A stretch of DNA of 44,017 bases, taken from the NCBI GenBank assembly GCA_934190685.1, contig CAKPTK010000003.1, positions 1-44,017 on the forward strand. The letters are read 5' to 3'. A program made the position numbers and the translations under genes. Positions 28,401 through 40,400 of the stretch are shown here, in pieces. The notes beneath the pieces are model-generated. The model was not told the DNA's origin. It saw only the letters and a program-made list of their open reading frames with translations, and did no database searches. Every line of letters begins with the position of its first letter. Position 1 is the stretch's first letter. The DNA is from an uncultured Prevotella sp. (GTDB lineage: Bacteria > Bacteroidota > Bacteroidia > Bacteroidales > Bacteroidaceae).

Positions 28401-31400
28401 TCAAACACCCACTTGTTGCCGTCCTTCTCGCGCTTGCCTATACGCCAATAGTAGCCGTTGACAGAGAATGACTGGTCTGCCTTGATGACCACCTTGTCTT
28501 TCTTGATGCGTATCATCTCTCCTGGCAAGGCGCAGTTCTCCACGGTAATCTTTCCCTCGATGTTGGGACCTTGCACATACTCGATAGTAAGGTAGATGGT
28601 ATAGGTGTAGAAGCGTGGGACGCTGCAATAATAGGTTCTGCCTGCCACGACGGAAGACTGGGCAACTTTCTTATAGTCGTCACCCGACTTCACATAGATG
28701 CTGTCGTTGTGAACGGCCGAATATTCCTCTGCCACTCCATTTCTGATATAATATTGTGTGTCGGCAGACAACTTCGTGCTGTCGGCCACCGACTTATACC
28801 CGTCCTTGCCATCGGAGACAAAGAACATTGTAGTCAACGCCTTGCTGACAAGAGGTTTGTTTTTCGTCTCGCTCTCGTAACTCTCGTAGGCTGGAGCCTT
28901 CAGCACGAGCGTAGCCTGACATTTCTGGGCGAGGTGCTTGGTGAAATAATCCGAAGTAGAATTGTTCACACTGTCGCGCAACTGGAATGTAATCTTGGCG
29001 TCTTCCGTCAAATCGTCAGGCAACTGTTGTCTGAGATACTGAGAGACTTCATAGTCGCCCGTGGCGTTCATCGGAAGTTTGGCCACGAAGCCTTTGCTGT
29101 CGTTAAAATTCTTAGAAGAGGATGCTCCTATATAAAGGCTATACTTGCCGCTGACATCCTTGCCGTCAACATCCACATTGTCTTTGGTGTCCTTGGCAAG
29201 ATAGTTGCGGTGCTCCAAGTCACAAGTGTAATCCTTTTCGTCTGCAGAATGTCCACTGCGCATCTTCCAGTGAAGAATGGTGACCTTCTGGTTGGCCTTC
29301 AGTCCGGCAAGCACCGTGAGACCGTCGGAGTTGTCACTGTTGAAGGCCAAGGCATCCTGGTAAGTGTAGCCGGTGATATGGGCATTGTAGTAGTAGTTGA
29401 AACCTGTCACATACCAATAGTGCACGTCTTCAGTCGTGTCTGGGTCTTTCCCGTTCAATGCATAGAAACCTGAGGGGAAACAATCATCCACAATGAAGCG
29501 TCCTTCTTCCGCAGTGTAGGGGAAGACAAAGTTGCCGGTAGTCTGGAGAAAGTCGGAATGGTCGCCATTGTCGCGTTTGTGCACGTTGTCGGCATACACA
29601 TAGCCACCACCCTCGTCGGAGCGCACGTCGATGAGGTTCATCTCCACCACGCCATAGATGGGGCCATAGAAGACACTGTCCACCACATTCACTTTCTTGG
29701 AATCCCAAAGGGCCTGAACGTTCTGTATCTTCAAGGCATAACCAGAGGCAATGCCTATCATGTTCTTAGCTGTACCATCGTTGCGTTTCTGGAAGATAGA
29801 CACATTATCCTTGTTTTCTCCGCTCTGATAGTCGTCAATATAGCTTTGCTTCACCTCCTGATACGACTTGCCGACGAAATTGCCTGAAGTGGGCAACGTG
29901 CCGTCGCCGTCGTGCCATGGACAATTGGCAGCATCGTTGAATGACACATTGGATGTCAAAGCCCCCACATAGTGAATGTTGTTGGCAAGTCCCATATAGT
30001 TGCGCGAACGCAAGTCGTCATACCCTTTCAACTGTCCGTTGGCTCCCGTGACGATGTTGTCTGATGCGAACATTTGAATTTCGCCCACACGGGCAATGGA
30101 ATAAGGCGTCTTGTTGGTGGCATTGGTAGCATAGTCGCGTGCACCAAGCACAGTGAAGCAGTTGTCTTCCAGTCGCAGTATGTCCATGCGCTGGAAAGTG
30201 TTGATAATCTTCGGGTTGCTGATGTTTGTCTCAGCAAAGCCGTAACCTGTCAGGTCGGCACTGCGGAAACCTTGGGCATACGACAGGTGACCGTCGCCGA
30301 AGATGCCGCCGTCACTGTCGTACTCATAGAAGTTCTTGTCGGTTTCACTTTGCTTTTCAGGCTTGGCATAATCTTCACCGAAGAAATACTTGTCCTGAAG
30401 TGAGATGAAATGATAGTTTCCGTCCTGGTGCTTATAGTAATAGCCGTAGAGGTCTGTGCCTGCCGGCAGGGTGACGCTCTTCATCTCTTGGTGTGAGATG
30501 GTGATGTGGTCGCGGTCTTCACCGTCAGCAGCCTGTGCCACCCGGTCACCGATGAGAATGGTGGTGTTACCGCCAAAACCTGCCGTAGTGCTGCCGGGCA
30601 GACTGTCGCGCTCGGCAATGTGGGCGGCATTGGTCGTGAACGCATTGTCAAGGTTGTACTTGTCTGTGAACTTGAGCACGGTCGTGTTATTCGCCATGAC
30701 AGACGAGCCTTGCGCCAGCGAATAGCCACCGCCATAGACAGCCTCACCAATCTTGATGTTCACCTTGTTCCACCCCACCTTAGGCGTTGAGGCTGGATAA
30801 AGGGTGAAATAGCGCGACTTGTTGGCAGCCGTGATGGTGTCGTTGCAATGATTCAGACTATCATATTTCGACACGATGTCATCGTAGACGGCTTGAGAAA
30901 TCATGTCGTCTGTGATGAGGTTGATATGCTGCTTGATGGTTTCCGACGCCACATTCCGGTCCTTGTCTATATCCTTGTTCTTCTGGTCGGCACGCTTCAG
31001 CAGGTATCGACCCGACTCGTGCAAGTTTACCTTGTAGTATTTTGGGTAGCCCACCTTGACCTGTGTGGAGCCCCATACATATCCGGAATAGGAACCACCG
31101 GTCACAGACTTGTACACGTGCCCGTTGAACACCTCCACATTGGTCATGCCGATGACATTACCCTGCTGACCTCCGCCATAGATGAAATTGGCAGAGGTGC
31201 CCGTCGGGTTAAATGTCGTGGAAGTTGTGGGAACAAGACACTCCACTCCGTCAGCCACCCGGATGTTGGTGTTGCCATAAACATAACTTTCCATACCATA
31301 GCCTCCTCCATAGACATTGAGGGAGGAATACTCGGGATTGGTGGCAATGAGTTGGTTGGACATATCAAGCTTTTTCCTTGACTTGCCAGCCAACATATCA

Positions 31401-34400
31401 CTCAACAGATCAATGCGGATGTCGCCACGCACGGTACCCGTCTTGTAGCAACCACCATAAACGTTGCCGCCGATATAGGCACTGTCATTCTCCTCAGGGC
31501 GGAATTGGCATTCCACGTTGAGTTTGATGAAGGGATAGTCAGAGTGGGCCAGTCCGAGCAGATAACCGCCCTCATGCTCCACCTTGCCTTTATAGTCATA
31601 GTTGGCATTGTTGCATCCGCCCACAATCTTGTCGGTGATGGTGAGTCCCTTGGGGAAGGTGTATTCCAGCACATTGCCCACCTTCTTGTCGGTGTCGCCC
31701 TCGGCATAGTCAGCCTCTGTCTTGGGATATACGTTCATGTTGCCACGGTTTCCGCCACAGCAGAAAGTGCCGATGACACAGTTCGTGAGATTGCCCATAT
31801 CGTCTGCATAGTTGCCGTTGGCATCTCGTGTTCCATTCCATGTCAGTTCTCCCTGTATGTCGGTTTCCACAGGTTGGAAGTAAAGGTCGAGCAGATAAGG
31901 ATACACCAACGGACGGTCCTCATTCTTCGTGGAGAGGTAGAGGGTACTGATGTCCTTGTTGGATGGGTCTGTCAACCAGTCTATTTTTTCCGCGAAGTCA
32001 AGTTCCTTGCTATAGTCGTTCACATCGCCGTTGAGTTTCTGGAACTTGTTCATGAAGTCATTGTCCTCGGAAGCCGTGAAGAGGGCGTCACCATTGCAGC
32101 CCATGAACACCTCACTGATGTTGACATGGCTGCCAAGGTTCACCTTGATCCAACCCGTGGTGGTGTTGGAGCGTACATTGGCTCGCTGCACCTTCTGCAC
32201 GGTAGCTGAATTGCCTCCGCCATAGACTGCACCCGAGATAAGGACCGTGTCGGTAGCAGAGTTGCCCTTGATGTTGATGTCCACCTTATTGGTCATGGGA
32301 CGCCAGGAATTGATGTTCACAATCTTGGCAGCATTGCTGGCAGCCTTATACGAGGGCATATTGTCACGCATAGGCACGGTGTAGACCAACGGCTCGGTTT
32401 CCGAGTCTGGGTCATTCGGGTTCAGCGGATACGCCTCGTTTACCGTCACCTTGGTGTTTCCCTTCTTGTCAAGGGCATAGAGATAATCACCATTGCCGGC
32501 GCCATATACGTTGCCGAAGATATGACCTCCATAGATGTTGACATGGGTACCTGTTCCGCCATTGTCCTTGAAATAGCCGTTCTTGTCGAGCGACACATTG
32601 ACATAGCCGGACACGTCATTGCCTCCATACACGCTGCCGTGCACATATATATCACTGTTGGTAGACTCTGCCGAAGAAGTAGTTTCCGTGCCGATGTTGA
32701 CAGTGGTGCTCTTGAGCACATCGCCCATCAAGCCGCCACCGAAGATGTCGTGCGTATCTATGGCCTCAAGGTTGACATGGGTGGCATTGACCGAGTTGTA
32801 GAAGCCACCGCCAAACACACGACGACAGAACACACCGCCACTACCTGTGATGTAGGTATCGCCTACCACCTTGCCCGAATAGCCACCACCGACAATATCC
32901 ATCACGGAAGTACCGCTCAGGAAGTGCCGATACTCCTGGCCTGCCACGATGTCGAAGTCCTTGACAGAACCTCGTTTCATCATGGTGATGTTCACGTTGG
33001 TATTGCCGAGAATTGTGGTGTTCTCACCGAAGCCTCCGCCAAACACACAGAAGTGTGGTGAGCCGACCTTGTCGTACACTTCCTCCCACTCCATACTGTC
33101 GAAGAACTTCTGGTCGGCAGTCTGGCCGGGTCTCACCTGTGTATAGTCATAAAGCATACCCTTGACCATGGTAAGATAAGTGTTGCCGCCTGGGTTCGTG
33201 GCAAGGCTGTCGCCCACCACGCATGCCGTATTGCCACCGGCATAGATATTGTGGTTAATCTTGAACTTGCGGGTATTCGGGTTATACTGTGGCGAATAGG
33301 TCTTGTCGCCCAAGATGGAAGCAGGTTCCCAGAATCGCTTGTCCTCCAGCCAATAGGAGGTAAGCAACATCTCACCACCGGAAATGAACACATTAGTGTT
33401 GCCTGTCACGTCGGCCGACGTAGTGGTCACGGTTGTCTGGTTGTCCACCGTCAAGGTGTCACAGTTGCCGTAGCCTCCACCAAAGATATTATGTCCGAAA
33501 TAGCCGTCGTTGACGGATAAGATAGTGTTGCCATAGACCGTACCGTTCTGACAACCGCCATACACACGATTGAGGAACGAAGGCATTGCGATACTGTCTT
33601 TAGGGTGCTGCAGATTGACGCCTGCTGAGGGGTCATAGTTGGTGGATGTCTTCGTGTCTGTATCGCAATAAGGATAGCTCATCATGGGCATGTCGGCAAT
33701 GAAGCATGCGTTGCCGTACACGCCACCGAGTTTCCTGTAGTCGCCACATTCTGCCTTGGTACGGCCCTTGCCGCCGGCAAACACGTGTGAACAGATGACA
33801 CCGCCGCGGATATTGACTGTTGTGGTTCGATTCTTGAACCCTGACACATAGGCTTCGTGGGTCACCTCTTCCGGCTCAGCCCTGTCTGTACCCACATTGG
33901 CCACATCACCGCCACCATAGACATTGCCAAGGATAAGGGTGCGGTCAACAAGCATCGGTGGCACGCCGACACGCTCGCCATAGATGTGCACCTCGGTTTT
34001 GCCTTTAACGCGTGCCATGTCGGGGAAGTCAACCATGACTCCCGACTTGGCATTCAAGTCGACCTCCTCATCGCCGCTAACACGTACCGACTCTATACCG
34101 GCACCACCGCCATAGACATTCTGCGACACGTTGCCCGACTTGATGAACACCTTGGAATTACCGTTCACCGAACCAAAGTCGTAGCCATTGCCCTGGGCGT
34201 CCTTCTCGCTGAGGGTACTATAAGGTTTGGCACCCAGACCGGCACCATAGATATTGTTGCAAGTGAGCTGGTTGTTGGCCTCCACATAGGTGCTGTCAGC
34301 CACGTAACCCGAGAAGCCACCGCCATGCACTTCCATAAGGGTGAAGCCCGGTATGCCGAGCGACCACGCCATACGGCTTATGTAGTAACGACGGAAGGTG

Positions 34401-37400
34401 TTGGGGTCGTTTTCCGTGCCGTCCACACTGCCGTAATAGAGTTTCTTGTCTAACTTCGGCACTTTCATGAAGTCCATGAAGAGATTGGTCTCGAAGTCTG
34501 TGTAGGTCAAGCGGTCTGTTTCTTGTAAAGGGTAGCGGAAATACTTGCCGTCAATTTGATAGAGTTCACCATTCTGCTTGACCATGGCACCCGGTTGGGC
34601 ATACACCTTCGTGTTGCCCACCTTGGTGTTGGCACCATAGCCGGCACCGAACACGGAGAACTGAGGATGGGAAATGTTCTTGCTGCCAAGATAGAAACAG
34701 AAGCCCTGCAAAGTAGTAGGGTCGAGCAGACTGAGTGTCTTGCCGTTGGCATCCGTAAGGTCTGACAGGGGTGAATGGTTGATTTCCACCACTGCCGTTC
34801 CCGTGCCTGGTTTCACTTTGCCGTCGTCTGTATAAGTACCCACACGGCAAGCCCGGTTACCGCCGCCAAAGATGTTATGGTTTTTCTTGAAAGATCCTGA
34901 CTTGAAAGAATCCTCCGTCAATTGGAAGAATTCCTTCGTGCTCTTGTCGTTCTGTATTCGTTCAAGGGCAGCCTTTGCCTTCTCGTCCTTAATGTCGTCA
35001 ATGGTGGCAGCATTCTTGATGGAAGCCACCATCTGCTTGAACTCGTCAAGGTTGTTGCACACCTTCTCGCCATCAGCCTGGGCGGCAAGCCAAGTGACGA
35101 TGTTGCCTTGCGAGTCGGCCTTGCGGTCCCATATCCAGGCACCGCCGTCCATCTGCACTTTGGTATTGCCCAAGACATCGGCATACGTGCCCTCGTTGTC
35201 GGTGTCTTTCCGGCCGAGCACCTGCTGGAGAATGTCCATCGACGTGGACTGGCCGTAGTCCTCGCCTTCCGCGTCACCATCAATGATCACATGACCGAAG
35301 CCGCCGCCGAACACGTTGAGACCAAGCATGCCACCCTCTATGTGTACCAGCGTGTTGCCGTCCACCGTACCGTAGGCGCAACCGCCATAGATGCGGTTCC
35401 ACACATAGGGCACATTGTTTCCTTCATGGTCGTAAGTATAAGTAGAGAAGGCATTGGTGTTGACCATGTGCACCAAGGTGTTGCCGTTGATGCGTCCCAC
35501 CTTATTATATTGTACAGCTGCTTCCTTGCGCAAGCCCTTGCCGCCGCCGAACACTTGTCCATAGATGTCACCACCTATAAGATTGACAAAAGACTTGTAG
35601 CCGGATGCGGCGTAGGAAAGATAGGCACCTGTGGTCTGGTTGAAAGTAGACACGCTCTTCAACTTGTCCGGATTGTAATAGTCCGAAGGCTTGTCGGCGG
35701 TGTACACGCCGACATTCGCCATGTCGCCACCACCAGAAACATTGCCATAGACATGGGCGTCGTCGGACACTTCCACCTTGGTGGTGCCCAACACTCGAGC
35801 CACACCGGTGAAATAGACATCGTTCTTGGGAGCCACACCGGCACCACCGCCGAACACGTCGCCATAGGTATAGGCACCCTGCACATGCACCTCCGTGTTG
35901 CCACCGACGGAACCGGTCTCGTTGTCTACAGTAGAAAGAGGATCTCCGAAACCTCCTCCATAAACACGATGAAGAAAGGTATTGCCGTCAACGGTCACCT
36001 TGGTGTTATTGGTCACCACGCCTGAATAGCCGCCACCCAAGACGCCCAGCACCGTGAAGTTGGGAATGCCCTTGGAGTTGTCGAACACGGGCAGGGAGTC
36101 GCGCATTGCCTCACCTGTGTATTGGGGCGAACGTGCCGAATAAGATGCTTGAGCCGAACCGGTCGTTCCTGCCGAGGCTTTCCGCTTAGAGACATTCTTC
36201 TGCTTCTTGCCGTTTGCCGGAGTGAAGAAGTTGAACTTGTTGGAGAGTTGTTCGTCGTCATCGCCGACCTCGGCATCATAAATGCCGTAGTCACCCTCCA
36301 CATCAACCGTCACGTCTGTGCTGCCCACCTTGGTGTCGGCTCCATAACCGCCGCCGAACACATAGAAGTGGGGATTCTCGTCATCGTCGTAGGAAGCCTT
36401 CCATTCTGAAGTCTTGAGCAGGGAATAGGGTGTCATGCCCTTGCGCACGATAACCGTGGCAAGGCCTGTATTGGCACGAAGCGTGTCCACGCCATCTACC
36501 GTGTCGTAGGTACCCACGCGGCACGCCACGTTGCCGCCGCCAAAGATATTGTGCGACTTGAGGAATTTGCCGTCGGCATAGAACTGTGTCTTGTCTACCA
36601 CGTCAGCACCGGCAGACTCGTCCCAGCCTATGAATTGCTTGCCGTCCCACAATTTGTTCCATATCACGTTGATGGAGAAGTTGTCCTCATTCTTGCTGTC
36701 GGCTTCGCTTGTCTCCTGTATACCCTCGTCTCTGTCGAGCAGAACATAGGTGTTGCCCATCACGTCTGCCGAGGTGTTGACGGTGTTGTCTGCATTGAGC
36801 TGTCCCTTGCCGCCACCGAATATTTGTCCGGCAAAGTTGCCGGCATAGATATTGACATGCGTGTCACCCGATACTTGTCCGAGGTTTCCTCCGCCAAAGA
36901 TGTCGCCATAAACAGAGGGCGATGAATTGGTGTCGCCATAGAAGCTGAGGTTGGTGTTTCCATTCACGCGTCCCACCTGGTCGGGGTTTCGGGTAAATTT
37001 CTGGTTGTCCGTAGAGGCAGAAGGATCACCATAGGGACGGCCATTGCCTGCGGCAAAGACCGAAGCCCGGATATCGGCCTTGTCACTCACATTGACATTG
37101 GTGGCATAATCACTGCCGTCATAATCCACGACGGCCATGTCGCCTCCACCATAAATGTTTTCATAGAACGTGCCACCGTGAATATTGACCGTAGTCTTTC
37201 CATATATACGTGCCATATTGGAAAGCGTAGCGTATTGACCTGTGTCCAACGATTTGACGTCGGCCACACCGTATCCACCTCCATAGACAGAGCAATGGAA
37301 GATGCCACCATTGATATTCATTTCCACGTTTCCGTAGGTCTTGCCCAAGTCTGTGTAATCGGTAGCTGTGCCTTTATACGCATTTTTCGAATAATAGTAA

Positions 37401-40400
37401 TCAGTGCCACGACCACCGGCAAAGACGCCATTTTTGCAAAAGAACTCGCCACCGTTAATGGTCAATGTGGCCACAGTCTGCCCTTTCTTACCATAGACAT
37501 TGCCGCCACAAGTATTGGGTTTAGCCACTTTCGTCGTCCACAAGCCGTCACTCATATAGCCGCTGCCGCAGGCATAGATGCCATCGATAGACTCCCCAAG
37601 CAAACCGAATTTTCCGCCATCTATAACTATCTTTGTATTGGTATCCATAGGATCCACATCCGTGTAGGTATTGTCATTGGCATTATAGCAATGATACTTC
37701 ACCAAATTGTCCTTGGCTTTGTCATAAGGTCCATAGAGCATCACCGTCTTGTCCTCATTCCAATAGGGAATGCACTTGTCTGGCGTGAGTGTAGCGTCGT
37801 CGGCTTCCCCATATCCAATGCCGTTCATGCCGCCTGCTCCTGCGCCATAAATGCCAGCCTTGATATTGGCTTTCTCCTCGTTGCCATACGGCAGGATTCT
37901 AAAAGTTCCGCCCTTTATATTAATGGAGCTGTAACCATAGAAAGGATTGTTGATGGTGGTATTTTCAGCCTGTCCACGCCCTGTACTTCCGCCATACAGT
38001 TCAGTGACAACCACACGTCCGTCCACGTCTGTGTCATCGTTGTTAACAGAAGCGGTTGGATCAAGTACGATATTGGCGCGCCCCATATAGGTATTGTCCG
38101 GCAAGGGGTATGACGTGCCTGTCCCATCAGCGGGATAGGTCAATGTGGATTTATGCTGGCTACCCAGGGTTCCGTTGACCACACGCGCCACCGTTCCACT
38201 CTTGATGTTGATGTCTACATCGGCATACATGGCACCCTCGTGATTTCCCGCAAGGACAATACCTATATCATAATCATTCTTTCTGGTTGTCCCGTCTGCC
38301 AGCTTTCGCAGATCGTTTTTCTTGTCATTCCACTTCCTGTCTATGTCTACATCTATGGTGCACTTGATGGGCAGGTTCGGCGTGCCCATCACACCATTTA
38401 GCTGGCTGACAAGATTGTCATCGCCAATCTGGCGTCCTCCAGCGCAGATGCAAGAATAGAAGCCCGACTTGATGGTTATCTTGAAACCGTCACGGCCATG
38501 CGGCATGGACTTCTCGTATTGTTCTATCTTTTCCTTGGTATTCAGCGGGTAGAACCTGGCATCGTTGTTGAAGCCTCCAAATATGTGGAAGGCATTGGTC
38601 ACGGCACCATCAATGGTGCCGTAGCCTGGCAGCACCCGATTGTATCCTGTCATCTTGATGCTGTCCCCCATTTCAAGGTTGTGATACTGACAGTAGATAA
38701 TATTGTAGTATTGTCCCCCTGCACTCTTATTAAAAGTGAGATGCTGGAACCGGGTGTCGCCCCAAAGAGGCAAACCGGCATTGGCACCGCTGATTTCTAT
38801 CACGCCCTCATAATCATGGTTGTTCCATTTTCCCGTGATGGTGGCGTTGCGGCACAGAGGTGATTGTGCAACGTATTTCGTCCAATCGTCCATGGTGAAA
38901 AGCACATTGTTTTCACTCTGATAGGTAGGCACGATGGAGAAACCGGTAGTCTTGTCATTTGTAACGTCCACACTGCTCGTTCCCATCAACACTATATAGT
39001 TCTCGTTCCATGAGGCATTGGGCGAAAGCTTGGTATAGGCTCCCTTCCAGGTACGCATGGGTTTCTCGGGACTATATCCCCAACTATCGTCCTGGATACG
39101 CTGGTCTTCCGATACAGCTTGAGTGTCGGTCGGTTTGAGGTAGACCACGTTGGTGGCACTGAACCATTGGTCGAGCAGTGTCAAATCGCCGTACTTCACG
39201 ATGACGTGACAACTGTATATGTCTGATTCACTTGCCGAGGATGGACGGGTAAAGGTATCCTTGCCGTCGTATTCCGTTAATGGGGTTTCTCCGTTAAACC
39301 AATGATAGTCTACGGTAAGCCCCAAGTCTTCATTGCTCACTTGTGTGTCGTTGCTGACTTTGACTATATAAGTGTTTGGTTTACTATCCGTGTCAAGAAC
39401 CGCAGTAACCTGAATGGCCTTCACCAAAGTTACATTGGTACGTGAACTTCCGTCCGGCAGCGTAGCAAAGACGTACTGGCTATAGTTTTGACGGGGCAAT
39501 GTCAGGGAAGGGCAGGATTCTGTGTTTTGCTTTTCCCAATTGATGTTGTCATAGGAGACATACCAATCGTAAGCATCGGCAGATGGCTGACCGTTTATGT
39601 CCACCACTGTCAGCACATCGCTATCGCCACGTTCCAGTTTCAACACAAATGAGCTGAACGAGAAAGTGTTGGTGTTGCTGAAAAACGCCCACATTTTCCC
39701 ATCAAGCACATTGTCGCTGACGAACGTGTTGCACTGATTGACAAACGTATTGCCAAAGTCGGCTGTTTCCTGCGCCGAACCATAGTTGTCTACATTGTTT
39801 CCCGTCATCTTCAGTTCGGGCGCATAATAGAGAGTCTTCTGCTGGTTGGCATCGGCAAATCGGTAAGTGCCGTTGTAAAATGTCAACACACCACCCCTGC
39901 GGATTCTGCTCGAACTGCCGGTGACCAGGGCTGGACCATTCACATAGATGTTGGTAGGCAGAATGGCATTGTCAGTTCTGAACGTGCTGGCACATCCTAT
40001 ACCGGCAGAAATGGTCACGTCATTGTTGACTTGTGCATTCTTGAGCATGTTCACTTCCGTCGACGCCGTGATATTGTATATCTTGTAGCGCTTGCCGTCC
40101 AGATATCCCACGATGCCACCCACACGATACTTGCCGCGGGTGTTGTAAGTTTCCTGGTTATCGGTCACTTTCGACTGGCGGATAATGACGTTGCCCAACT
40201 CTGCATTGTCGGTCATGTCACCCGCCACGACACCAATCTTGACGGTTCCCGACCCAGCAGGCTTATAGTCGGGCTTTTTCTCCACAGAGGCTTTTTCTAT
40301 AATAAGATTCGTTACCGAGGCATAGCCTGCTTCATCGGCCGACTTGCCATAGAGTCGGGCAAACAATCCCCACGACGCTTCATACTTGTCGTCAACCGTC

